Source: UMGS1696 sp963642885 (GTDB lineage: Bacteria > Bacillota > Clostridia > Oscillospirales > CAG-272). Taken from it: a DNA stretch of 64,000 nt. The DNA lies in contig CAVIJI010000004.1 in the NCBI GenBank assembly GCA_963642885.1, forward strand, positions 1 through 64,000. The letters are read 5' to 3'. The translations under genes and the position numbers were made by a program. Shown in pieces: positions 24,525 to 33,039 of the stretch (position 1 is its first letter; every line of letters begins with the position of its first letter). Below the pieces are notes generated by a model. That model saw nothing but the letters and a program-made list of their open reading frames with translations, had not been told where the DNA came from and ran no database searches.

Positions 24525-25622
24525 TTGGCAAAGCTGTTTAAAATAAATGAAAAAGATATCAAACAAGCCGATGATAAAGAAAAAGCTATAGAGACGGAAA
24601 AAGAGCTTCCTCCAGATTCGGCACTCGGTAAAATGCTCGGCGAAAGCGAGAACACAGTTGAAGCTGCCGAAAAAGCGGAAATCGAAATGCACGAATATTA
24701 CGAGAAAATGGTCGACGAAAAGTCGGATGTAGATGACGCTGGTGTCGAATTAAGGATTGAAGCTTTACGAAAAATTTCATCTAATCTCACAAAAGCAAGC
24801 CTGATATCAATCAATCTCGAAGATGAAGTACGTGCAAGATGGCATGATGTTCAAAAGAGCAAAAAAGGTGTGTTTATACCGCGTGCTCCCGCAAATGCGG
24901 AGATTGACTATAAGGAAGTAAAAAAAGACAACTTTGCACAGGGAACGAATTTTTACAAGTTGGCTTTGGTCTTTATCATAGGAAGCTTCGTCGGTGTAAT
25001 AATCGAACTTATTTGGTGCTTCCTCAAGAACGGATATATAGAAAGCCGTTCGGGATTGGTGTACGGTACTTTTAATTTGCTGTACGGAGTCGGAGCTTTA
25101 GCTTTAACCGTGACATTGTATAATTTGCGTAACCATTCACGTTGGCTGTCGTTTTTTGGCGGACTTGTGATAGGCAGTGCCGTGGAATACGCATGCTCGT
25201 TCGGTCAGGAATTATTGTTCGGCTCACGCTCGTGGGATTACAGCAACATGCCGTTCAACTTAAACGGAAGAATTTGCTTACTGTATTCCATATTCTGGGG
25301 AATTCTCGGCATGATGTGGATTAAGAATCTGTATCCCAGATTGTCTGACATTATACTGAAAATACCGAATAAAATAGGTAAAGCGGTAACATGGGTACTT
25401 ATAATATTTATCGTATTTGACGCTGCCGTGTCATTGATTGCGGTGGAACGTTGGGTTCAGAGAAAAGACGGTATCGAAGCGAATAATGCGTTTTTCGAAT
25501 TCATAGATGAACGATTTGATGATGAAAGAATGAAAAAAGTGTATGCTAATATGGTATTCGGAGACGAAGAAGAAGAGGATAAAAAAGAGGGAGAGGGAAT
25601 TATTTCCGAATTATTCGAATAA
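24525..25622 (+). CDS. CmpB-family (PF06541) membrane protein with long acidic N-terminus
   Basis: 365 residues. A charged cytoplasmic N-terminus (about 1-145, rich in E, D, K) precedes a CmpB-type core: LVFIIGSFVGVIIELIWCF, YGTFNLLYGVGALALTV, SAVEYACSFGQELLFG, SWDYSNMPFNLNGRICLLYS, then IFWGILGMMW. A last helix and an acidic tail (about 340-365, EEEEDKKEGEG) follow. The WDYS..N..G.IC motif is shared with the gene before ftsH. Start is TTG 24525, with perfect GGAGG at 24513-24517 directly after the ftsH stop; no ATG fits better. Confidence 0.8.
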   Translation: MAKLFKINEKDIKQADDKEKAIETEKELPPDSALGKMLGESENTVEAAEKAEIEMHEYYEKMVDEKSDVDDAGVELRIEALRKISSNLTKASLISINLEDEVRARWHDVQKSKKGVFIPRAPANAEIDYKEVKKDNFAQGTNFYKLALVFIIGSFVGVIIELIWCFLKNGYIESRSGLVYGTFNLLYGVGALALTVTLYNLRNHSRWLSFFGGLVIGSAVEYACSFGQELLFGSRSWDYSNMPFNLNGRICLLYSIFWGILGMMWIKNLYPRLSDIILKIPNKIGKAVTWVLIIFIVFDAAVSLIAVERWVQRKDGIEANNAFFEFIDERFDDERMKKVYANMVFGDEEEEDKKEGEGIISELFE

Positions 25623-25645
25623 AGTATGATTCCATCCGATATTTA

Positions 25646-25680
25646 AATAAAGGGAGATATTTTTTATCTCCCTTTATTTT
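25646..25680 (+). terminator. Terminator of the FtsH operon
   Basis: 14-bp perfect stem AATAAAGGGAGATA (25646-25659) with TATCTCCCTTTATT (25665-25678), loop of 5 T, T run after. About 24 nt past the stop. Confidence 0.9.
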
Positions 25681-25696
25681 TATGGTTAGGATGGCA

Positions 25697-25985
25697 TTAA
25701 ACAGTTACGGTATATTCTTCATAAATATCAAGTCTTTCAATGAGAGTGAAATCATCGTAAATGTTTATTCCCACATCCCCTACTTGTTTGCCGTTAAGTA
25801 TTATTCCCCGTGATTGGAATGTTCCCTCAGGGTCAAGCGAAGTTTTTCTATTGATTCCATGGAAAGCTTACTGTCAAGCTCTTTGGAATAGCGGATGTCT
25901 TTGTTATCTTTATCGAACGTGCCGAGGTTGTCGGTCGCCGATTTGATTTGTTCGGGAGTGAATGCTACGTAATAGTCCGTGTTGT
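25697..25985 (-). pseudogene. Decayed fragment of a polyvalent mobile-element protein
   Basis: Minus strand, two adjacent frames. The upstream piece reads YVAFTPEQIKSATDNLGTFD, then KDNKDIRYS, closely matching a phrase common near the ends of large polyvalent proteins of integrative elements and phages (as recalled, ...PNQIKSATDNIGTFD..NPDIRYS). A +1 shift downstream (around 25830) restores an open frame reading GIILNGKQVGDVGINIYDDF, then TLIERLDIYEEYTVTV, and a stop at 25697. No start codon or RBS lies before the first piece; its upstream side is replaced by the promoter of the next gene. So this looks like a frameshifted 3' remnant. The full 467-nt gap holds this, the FtsH-operon terminator and a promoter. 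Confidence 0.55.
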
Positions 25986-26016
25986 TGGTATTGTACGCAA
26001 TGAATGAAATATTGTA

Positions 26017-26045
26017 TTGTAAAGTCGGCACGGAAATGTTATAAT
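26017..26045 (+). promoter_or_regulatory. Promoter of metallophosphoesterase gene
   Basis: TTGTAA (26017-26022), 17-bp spacer, TATAAT (26040-26045); ATG at 26090 follows with GGAAGGAT. Confidence 0.7.
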
Positions 26046-26089
26046 TAAGCATACTTTTATATAATAAAAATATCGGAAGGATAAAAGTC

Positions 26090-27067
26090 ATGTTAACTAT
26101 ACAAAAACAACCCGGCAAGGATTTTCTTATTCTCAACTTAAGTGACCCTCAGCTTAATGATGCCGAATGGGCACCCGAACATAAAAGCCGTGCGATATTG
26201 CAATATACAATGCGCACCTTGATTGAAAGCGAAAAACCTGACCTTATCACCGTTACCGGTGACATTGCGTGGGCGGGAGAAACAGCGGCGTATAAGGCGT
26301 TCGCAGATGAAATCGACGCATACGGTATTCCGTGGGCACCCGTGTGGGGCAATCACGACAACCAAGGCGGCACGGAAACTATAGACAAGGTAGCGGATTT
26401 ATACATGACATATCCGCACTGTATCTACGAAAAGGGTGACGCGGCAATCGGCAACGGCAACTATGTTATTGCGATTTCCGAGGGTGATAAAATTGCGGAA
26501 GGTGTGATTATGATGGATTCACACGACAGAGATCCGTACCCGAAAGAAGACGGAACCATGGATAAAGTGTGGGCTAAGCTGACCAAGTCTCAGCTTGTGT
26601 GGTACAAAGAACAGATTGAAATGCTGAAGAAGCTGGGCTGTAATGACACATCCGTCTTTTTGCATATTCCGATTTATGCTTATCGTGAAGCGTGGAAAGC
26701 GGCTCATAATACGGAATTCGCACCTGAATCTATTACTCCGCAGGAATCGAGCGATCCCAAATACTGGAACGACGGTTATAAGAATTCCATAGGTGTTCAA
26801 TATGAAGGAATTGCAAGCTATCCCGAGGACGAAGGTGCTTTTGATGCGATTCTTGAGGGCGGTACCACAAAGCTTGTTGTAGCGGGACATGATCATATCA
26901 ATAACACCGTAATAAACTATCGCGGTGTAGACCTTGTATATTCACTGAAAGCAGGCGCGGGATGCTATTGGAATCCGTGCTTGAACGGCGGCACGGTTAT
27001 TCGCATCACGGAAAACGGAGTTGCCGAAGTTCGACATTCGTTTGTAAATGTGGATAAGCTTCTTTAA
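26090..27067 (+). CDS. Calcineurin-like metallophosphoesterase
   Basis: 325-residue cytoplasmic phosphoesterase. Metal-site blocks in order: NLSDPQLND (D-x-Q in place of D-x-H, as in some relatives), TVTGDIAWAG (GD), VWGNHDNQGG (GNHD), VFLHIPIYAY (H), and VVAGHDHINN (GHxH variant GHDH). Typical size for purple-acid-phosphatase-like or DUF-type bacterial members. No signal peptide. Monocistronic, with its own promoter and a shared terminator. Substrate unknown. Confidence 0.9.
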   Translation: MLTIQKQPGKDFLILNLSDPQLNDAEWAPEHKSRAILQYTMRTLIESEKPDLITVTGDIAWAGETAAYKAFADEIDAYGIPWAPVWGNHDNQGGTETIDKVADLYMTYPHCIYEKGDAAIGNGNYVIAISEGDKIAEGVIMMDSHDRDPYPKEDGTMDKVWAKLTKSQLVWYKEQIEMLKKLGCNDTSVFLHIPIYAYREAWKAAHNTEFAPESITPQESSDPKYWNDGYKNSIGVQYEGIASYPEDEGAFDAILEGGTTKLVVAGHDHINNTVINYRGVDLVYSLKAGAGCYWNPCLNGGTVIRITENGVAEVRHSFVNVDKLL

Positions 27068-27111
27068 TGACGATACACAGATATTTAAAATATTGAAATA
27101 CAGTTCGGAAC

Positions 27112-27143
27112 AAAAAGGGGATGACTTAAGTCATCCCCTTTTT
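27112..27143. terminator. Bidirectional terminator between metallophosphoesterase gene and gdhA
   Basis: 32-nt perfect palindrome: AAAAAGGGGATGACTT followed directly by its reverse complement. It ends in a T run on both strands and lies between convergent genes. Confidence 0.9.
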
Positions 27144-27162
27144 CGGAATAGCAGTATATGAA

Positions 27163-28494
27163 TTATACACCCTGTGCCAGCATAGCATTGACTACCTTGG
27201 AGAAGCCTGCGATGTTTGCACCGGCAACGTAGTTGCCTTCCATGCCGTATTCGCGTGCGGCTTCGTCAATGTTGTGATAAATTCCGGTCATTATACCCTT
27301 CAGCTTGTTGTCGACTTCGTCGAATGACCAGCTCAATCTTTCGCTGTTCTGAGACATTTCAAGTCCGCTTGTCGCAACGCCGCCCGCATTGGAAGCCTTG
27401 CCGCAAACAAAGAGAACACCGTTTTCCTGAAGATACTTTGTGGCTTCGATGGATGTAGGCATATTCGCACCTTCGCAAACACACTTTACACCGTTCTTAA
27501 CGAGTTCCTTTGCATCATCGATAAGAAGCTCATTCTGTGTTGCACAGGGAAGAGCGATATCGCACTTTACAGACCAAACGCCCTTACCTTCATGGTATTC
27601 GGCAGAGCTCTTAGCATCCTTGTATTCGGAAATTCTTCCGCGTTTAACCTCTTTGATTTCCTTAACGAGATCAAGGTCGATACCGTCCTTGTCGTAAATC
27701 CATCCTGTGGAATCGCTCATCGTAACAACCTTCGCGCCGAGCTGCTGAGCCTTTTCAACAGCGTAAATTGCAACGTTTCCGGCACCGGATACCGCTACTG
27801 TCTTGCCATCAAGACCGTCATTGTGGCACTTGAGAAGCTCGTCTGTGAGATAGAGAAGGCCGTATCCTGTAGCCTGTGTACGAACAAGAGAACCGCCGTA
27901 TGAAAGACCTTTACCTGTGAGAACACCTTCGTAAAGACCTGTGAGACGCTTGTACTGGCCGAACATATAACCGATTTCACGTGCTCCCGTACCGATATCA
28001 CCGGCGGGTACGTCTGTGTCGGCACCAATATATTTGCTGAGTTCCGTCATGAAAGACTGGCAGAATGCCATAACTTCACGATCGCTCTTGCCCTTGGGAT
28101 CGAAATCGGAACCGCCTTTGGCTCCGCCCATAGGCAGACCTGTGAGACTGTTCTTGAATACCTGCTCGAAGCCGAGGAACTTAATAACGGAAAGGTTTAC
28201 AGACGGATGAAGTCTTATACCGCCTTTGTAAGGACCTATTGAGTTGTTGAACTGAACTCTGTAACCTGTGTTTACTCTGATTTTACCGGAATCATCTACC
28301 CACGGCACACGGAACATAACCTGACGATCGGGCTCGGTGATGCGTTCGAGTATTGCTTCCTGCTCGTATAATTTTTCATTTTTTGTGATAACTTTTTCAA
28401 GGGATTCGAAAACTTCGTGAACCGCCTGAAGGAACTCAGGCTGATAAGAATACTTTGCGTCTACTTGTGAAAGAACATTCTGTAAATAACTCAT
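27163..28494 (-). CDS. gdhA: NADP-specific glutamate dehydrogenase
   Basis: Reductive amination of 2-oxoglutarate to glutamate; ammonium assimilation. 443 residues, the size of hexameric small GDH. Glutamate site: VQFNNSIGPYKGGIRLHPSV and LPMGGAKGGSDFDPKGKSD (catalytic Lys). Then PAGDIGTGAREIGYM and the coenzyme Rossmann motif AVSGAGNVAIYAVEKA. Residues around VTMSDSTGW fit NADP preference. Perfect GGAGGG before the ATG. Single gene with own promoter. Confidence 0.96.
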   Translation of the reverse strand: MSYLQNVLSQVDAKYSYQPEFLQAVHEVFESLEKVITKNEKLYEQEAILERITEPDRQVMFRVPWVDDSGKIRVNTGYRVQFNNSIGPYKGGIRLHPSVNLSVIKFLGFEQVFKNSLTGLPMGGAKGGSDFDPKGKSDREVMAFCQSFMTELSKYIGADTDVPAGDIGTGAREIGYMFGQYKRLTGLYEGVLTGKGLSYGGSLVRTQATGYGLLYLTDELLKCHNDGLDGKTVAVSGAGNVAIYAVEKAQQLGAKVVTMSDSTGWIYDKDGIDLDLVKEIKEVKRGRISEYKDAKSSAEYHEGKGVWSVKCDIALPCATQNELLIDDAKELVKNGVKCVCEGANMPTSIEATKYLQENGVLFVCGKASNAGGVATSGLEMSQNSERLSWSFDEVDNKLKGIMTGIYHNIDEAAREYGMEGNYVAGANIAGFSKVVNAMLAQGV

Positions 28495-28532
28495 TTTACC
28501 CTCCGAATAAATATACTATGTCTACGAGTTAA

Positions 28533-28561
28533 ATATTACCACATATTCGAGTAAAATGCAA
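28533..28561 (-). promoter_or_regulatory. Promoter of gdhA
   Basis: Minus strand: TTGCAT (28556-28561), 17-bp spacer, TAATAT (28533-28538), about 40 nt before the ATG. Confidence 0.6.
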
Positions 28562-28708
28562 TATTTACGTTTAAATATTCATGCGAAAAATGCAATTTCT
28601 TCGTTTTGCCGAAAAATGGAGTGAATTTGCATACTTTGTTCCTACAGAGTGACGGATATAAAACGGCATCTTGCAAAAGCTCGCATTTTATGAAATAAAA
28701 ATGAAATA

Positions 28709-29869
28709 TTATACGTTGTCGGCACTTTCAACATACACGGGAATCGGGAGAGCGGCACGTATCGCGGGAGAGATTTTGTTTCTGTACGGAGACGACAAAG
28801 CGAAGAAGAATGCCATCGCATCACGGTGCTCGAGTTCAAGCTCGCAATTTCCGTCGTATTCTTCGACTGAAGTGAATCTTCCGTTGATTTTCTCGGAATG
28901 CGTCGAGATTTTAAGCTTTTCGTCCTTGGCGTATCCGTGAATAAGTACGGTTAATGTGCCGTCAAGCATCGGCTTATATGATGCTTCGAATTCGAGGAAA
29001 GCTCCGATGAATTTCCTGTAGTTGAAAATGTTGAACATATCGCAGTGACTTACCGAATAGCCGCCGCAAATGCGTATTGCTTTAGCAAGAAGCTCTTCAC
29101 ACCAATCGGGAATTCTTATGGTAACCGAATCGTATTTTTGTACGTAGTTGCGGATTACATCGTCAAAATCGTCTATATTCTTGAGTGTGAGCTCCTGAAG
29201 ATCCGCTATGAAATAGCCTATGAATTCGTTATTTTTGAAAATGGCACGGAGAGAATTACGCCATGAGAGACATATATCATAAAATCTGTCGCGAGGTCTT
29301 AATGTACGCATGGGTCTTGTATTGAATAATTCGTAGATTTTATCGATAAGCTCGGTCTCGTTTGACTGCACATCACGTATTTCGAGCTCGGTGAAGGGAA
29401 CATCTCTGAAGCAGTGACGAAGGTTTCTGTGACCGATGTCGATATTGTATACCATACCGATGTGATCAAAGCCGAAATAATTGTATCTTTGTCTCTGACC
29501 TCCGAGCACGGAATAGTCAACACCGTCTTTTATCATATCGGAAAGAGCAAGATTCATGGAATCTATCATATATCCTTTGGAACGTGAGTACGGATGTACG
29601 GCAACATTTCCTATGCCGCGGCATTTGAGAACTTCGCCGCCTACGGTTAATTCCGAATCGAATGCTCCTATAGCGGCTTTAAGCTTGCCGTTTTCCGTAA
29701 CAACGTAATTGTTGTAGCAAGGGTCGTATTCGGGTTTGTACAGCTTCGGAAGAAGCTTTTTAAAATCTTGTTCGTTTCCGTTGAAGCCGAATACATAGTT
29801 TATGAAGTCTACGTATTCATCGTACATTTCGGCATTGCCTCTGCCTTTGTAAATAATCGGTTCGCTCAT
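28709..29869 (-). CDS. Eis-like GNAT-family acetyltransferase
   Basis: 386 residues, much longer than single-domain GNATs. The N-terminal GNAT domain (about 1-150) shows CRGIGNVAVHPYSRSKGYMI, the acetyl-CoA-binding region with the R/Q-x-x-G-x-G/A equivalent. A second GNAT-like half and a C-terminal SCP2-like region (about 285-386, DGTLTVLIHGYAKDEKLKIS) complete the Eis architecture. Substrate unknown; Eis relatives modify amines. ATG 29887 is also in frame, but AAAGG lies between the two and favours 29869. Last gene of the four-gene operon behind GH2. Confidence 0.8.
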   Translation of the reverse strand: MSEPIIYKGRGNAEMYDEYVDFINYVFGFNGNEQDFKKLLPKLYKPEYDPCYNNYVVTENGKLKAAIGAFDSELTVGGEVLKCRGIGNVAVHPYSRSKGYMIDSMNLALSDMIKDGVDYSVLGGQRQRYNYFGFDHIGMVYNIDIGHRNLRHCFRDVPFTELEIRDVQSNETELIDKIYELFNTRPMRTLRPRDRFYDICLSWRNSLRAIFKNNEFIGYFIADLQELTLKNIDDFDDVIRNYVQKYDSVTIRIPDWCEELLAKAIRICGGYSVSHCDMFNIFNYRKFIGAFLEFEASYKPMLDGTLTVLIHGYAKDEKLKISTHSEKINGRFTSVEEYDGNCELELEHRDAMAFFFALSSPYRNKISPAIRAALPIPVYVESADNV

Positions 29870-29894
29870 AGTATTTATACCTTTCATACTTAAT

Positions 29895-32159
29895 TTATTT
29901 TATTGCTTTAATTGTCGCTTTTCCGGAATTAAGTTTAGCACTGCCGACTGTTATTGTGACGTCTCCCGGGGTATTCGTCTTAATAACGGCAACCGCACGC
30001 CCCTCAAATGCGTGGCAAATGTCAGAGCCGTATCTGTCTTCGTTTTTCGGGTCGCCGGAAAAAATACCAAGCAGCTCGCCTCCATCGACAATACAGCACA
30101 GCTCCGCTTTCGAGTCGGGGATTCTGTCACCGCTTGAATCTGTTACAAATATGTCGAAGTAGCACAAATCACGTCCGTCGGCTTTAATTTCGCATGATTC
30201 GGGTATTACCTTGATTGAACTCGGAATGCCCACGGTATGAAGTGAAGAACGGCCGCATTCGCTTCCGTTTTTGTATGCGATAACGGATAGTTCACCTTTT
30301 TCGTACGGTATATCGAGTGTGGAAATCGCTTTTTCGGTTTTGCTTTTACCGACTAATTTGCCGTTTAAATACCATGCGATTTCATCGGCGTCTGTGTAAA
30401 CCTCACATTTTACTGGCTTTCCGATATATTTGTCGTCAAACGTCCATGAATCGAGAACATCATACCAGTGCCATTCCGTTCCCGTAAAGCCTTCGCCGTA
30501 ATGCTCGGGATGTGTGGTGAATATGCGGGGCTCTGTGTTATGAACCCAAATCGCTTCACGGAAATATGATTGCGGGCGGCGGAATCCGCATAGGTCAAAG
30601 TCTCCCTGATAACATGAACGCCAAGGGTATCCGGCTAAGCTGATACCGCGAATTATACCGTCACGTGCCCAACATGAACGTCCCGTTCCCGCTTCTCCGA
30701 GATTGTCATAAGCAGTCCATGTGAAATCGCCGATTACATAGCTGTTGTTAAGCACAGTCTGCCATGAATCGTAGAAGTGGATCGCATGCGTTTCGGAACC
30801 CCATATTACCCGATTCGGAAATTGTTTGTGATCTCTTTCATATCTTTGATAGAGATAGTTATAACCGCATATATCGAGAGGTGCGTAGTATCCTTTGGTG
30901 CGGTCTGCCCACGTTTCACCGTCTCCCATCTGGTATGTAGCCGATGTGACAAGACGTGTGTCATCGTATTTTTTAATTTCGGCTGTCAGACGTGCCGACC
31001 ATTCATCGCCGTCACAGTTTCCGTAGCTTTCTGGAATTTCGTTTCCTATTGAATATGCTATGACACACGGGTGCTTTCTGTCGCGGCGAACCATCGATGC
31101 GATATCCTTATCCCACCATCCGTCAAACCACATATGGTAGTTCAATTCACCGCCTTTATCGAGTCTCCAACAGTCGAATGCTTCGTCCATGACAATAATG
31201 CCCATTTCGTCACACATTTCCAACAGTGTCAGTGACGGCGGGTTGTGAGCGATTCTGAGAGCATTAAATCCCGCGTTCTTAAGCTTTGTCAGCTTGCGTC
31301 TGCATGCAGCAGGATAATCGGCTGCACCGAGTACACCGTGATCATGATGAATGCATCCCCCGCGAAGCTTCAGCGGTTTTCCGTTAAACAACAGACCGTT
31401 TTCCGCATCGGCTGATACCGTACGGATACCGAATTTTGTTTTGTCGGTTTCGACGATTTGGCCGTTATCGATTATTTTAGTACTTAATGTATACAGATAC
31501 GGATCATCTGTACTCCATGCTCTTGCGTCTTTTATGTCGAAAGTCAATTTGACAGAGGTTTTGCTTCCCGCAACGAGATTTACCGAAATCGTTTTTGCGG
31601 TTATCGGCTTGCTTCCCGCCAGTATTTCGGCGGCGAGAGTAATATCGGCATCTTTATCCGAGCTGATTTCGTAAGACACGGCAACAGTGTCAAGTGTAGG
31701 CGTTGAGACAAAAACATCCCATGGTTCGATGCGTATGTCTCCGCCGTGCCAAAGGAATACATCGCGATATACACCCGCACCTGAATACCATCTGGTAGAG
31801 GGTTGATGAGCATGTGTGGTTATAGACAGCTTATTCATGCCGTCCTTTTTGCGTCCCGTCAGGTCCACAAGAAAAGGAGTATATCCGTGAGGATGCATAA
31901 CCAGCTGATAGTTATTTAACTTAACCGAGGCACACATGTACGCACCGTCAATATCCAGAATATAGTGTCCTTTTCCGAGCTCAATATCCTTGACATAGGT
32001 ACCGGTGCCGCCTTCGAAAAAGCCGTTTGAGGCACCGCCTAAAGCGTTGGGATTACGCGGCTGAGTCACTGCGTAATCATTGGGGAGGTCAACTTCACGC
32101 CATCCGTTTGTACCGGGGGCGTTCAAAAGCCATCCTTTGGAGATGCAGATTTTTTTCAT
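29895..32159 (-). CDS. Glycoside hydrolase family 2 beta-glycosidase
   Basis: 754 residues, no signal peptide, probably cytoplasmic. Domain order of GH2: N-terminal jelly roll (about 5-140), Ig-like linker (150-250), TIM barrel with RGGCIHHDHGVLGA at its start and FNALRIAHNPPS, acid/base VIAYSIGNEIPES (NE), nucleophile VIWGSETHAI, then DUF4982-type and Big_1-like C-terminal domains (KPVKCEVYTDADEIAWYLNG; DGRDLCYFDIFVTD). Most similar members are beta-galactosidases; other beta-linked sugars are possible. Start 32159 has GGAAAGGATA upstream. Lies 4 nt after ispE. Confidence 0.9.
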   Translation of the reverse strand: MKKICISKGWLLNAPGTNGWREVDLPNDYAVTQPRNPNALGGASNGFFEGGTGTYVKDIELGKGHYILDIDGAYMCASVKLNNYQLVMHPHGYTPFLVDLTGRKKDGMNKLSITTHAHQPSTRWYSGAGVYRDVFLWHGGDIRIEPWDVFVSTPTLDTVAVSYEISSDKDADITLAAEILAGSKPITAKTISVNLVAGSKTSVKLTFDIKDARAWSTDDPYLYTLSTKIIDNGQIVETDKTKFGIRTVSADAENGLLFNGKPLKLRGGCIHHDHGVLGAADYPAACRRKLTKLKNAGFNALRIAHNPPSLTLLEMCDEMGIIVMDEAFDCWRLDKGGELNYHMWFDGWWDKDIASMVRRDRKHPCVIAYSIGNEIPESYGNCDGDEWSARLTAEIKKYDDTRLVTSATYQMGDGETWADRTKGYYAPLDICGYNYLYQRYERDHKQFPNRVIWGSETHAIHFYDSWQTVLNNSYVIGDFTWTAYDNLGEAGTGRSCWARDGIIRGISLAGYPWRSCYQGDFDLCGFRRPQSYFREAIWVHNTEPRIFTTHPEHYGEGFTGTEWHWYDVLDSWTFDDKYIGKPVKCEVYTDADEIAWYLNGKLVGKSKTEKAISTLDIPYEKGELSVIAYKNGSECGRSSLHTVGIPSSIKVIPESCEIKADGRDLCYFDIFVTDSSGDRIPDSKAELCCIVDGGELLGIFSGDPKNEDRYGSDICHAFEGRAVAVIKTNTPGDVTITVGSAKLNSGKATIKAIK

Positions 32160-32163
32160 TGTC

Positions 32164-33039
32164 CTATATCCTTTCCCGAATTACAGAATCGCAGGCATAT
32201 GACGTAATTCCTGCGTTGTCGAGCTGTGTTTTTACATAATCAAGTTCGGTCGTATCATAAAACAGAGCAAATATAGTAGGGCCGCTTCCGCTCATCATAA
32301 CTCCGTCCGCACCGAGCACCAAAAGTTTGTTTTTTATAGCGTCGGCAGCGGGTCTGACGGGCAGTATAACGGATTCAAAAGCATTATACAATATGTGCGG
32401 GATATTGCCTTCGACTACGTCATTTATAATGTCATCGCACTTACACATAGCGGAAGGCTTTACCTCGTCGAGCATTGCGTAAGCCGTAGGCGTTGATACA
32501 CCATCTCCCGACGGAACTATGAGAATTCGGTATTTGGGCTTTTCGGGGGAGAGTACTGTGATTTTTTCTCCTATACCGCGGCATATCGCACAGCCTCCCG
32601 TTAAGCAGAACGGTATGTCGGCACCCACACTCGCACCAATCGAACAAAGTGTATCGCTGTCGAGACGGGCATCGGTCATTTCGTTCAGAAGCTTAATGAC
32701 GGCTGCACCGTCGGTCGAACCTCCCGCCAAGCCACCGCTTATCGGAATATGTTTTTCAATATGTATTTTAATATCAAAACCGTTTTTTCCTGTAATCTGC
32801 AGAAATTTAACCGCGCATTTATATGCTATATTATTCTTGTCGAGCGGTATTTGCGGAGTGTCGGAGGTAATGGCTACGGTATTCATTCCCGTATTGTTTT
32901 TGTTAAGCTCAAGTGTGACATTATCGGCGAGAGAAATTTCCTGCATCAGCGTTTCTATTTCATGATATCCGTCTGTTCTCTTACTTCCGACGTTGAGATA
33001 AAGATTTATTTTAGCGTATGCCTTAACAGTTTTTTTCAT
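32164..33039 (-). CDS. ispE: 4-diphosphocytidyl-2-C-methyl-D-erythritol kinase
   Basis: GHMP kinase of the MEP isoprenoid pathway. 291 residues. AKINLYLNVGSKRTDGYHEI at the N-terminus, ATP loop PISGGLAGGSTDGAAVI near 95-110, and C-terminal GSGPTIFALF, all diagnostic. Its ATG directly follows the stop of the DUF362 gene with no spacing, so translation is probably coupled. The placement with a GH2 and a ferredoxin protein, rather than with purR or spoVG-type neighbours, is unusual. Confidence 0.95.
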   Translation of the reverse strand: MKKTVKAYAKINLYLNVGSKRTDGYHEIETLMQEISLADNVTLELNKNNTGMNTVAITSDTPQIPLDKNNIAYKCAVKFLQITGKNGFDIKIHIEKHIPISGGLAGGSTDGAAVIKLLNEMTDARLDSDTLCSIGASVGADIPFCLTGGCAICRGIGEKITVLSPEKPKYRILIVPSGDGVSTPTAYAMLDEVKPSAMCKCDDIINDVVEGNIPHILYNAFESVILPVRPAADAIKNKLLVLGADGVMMSGSGPTIFALFYDTTELDYVKTQLDNAGITSYACDSVIRERI

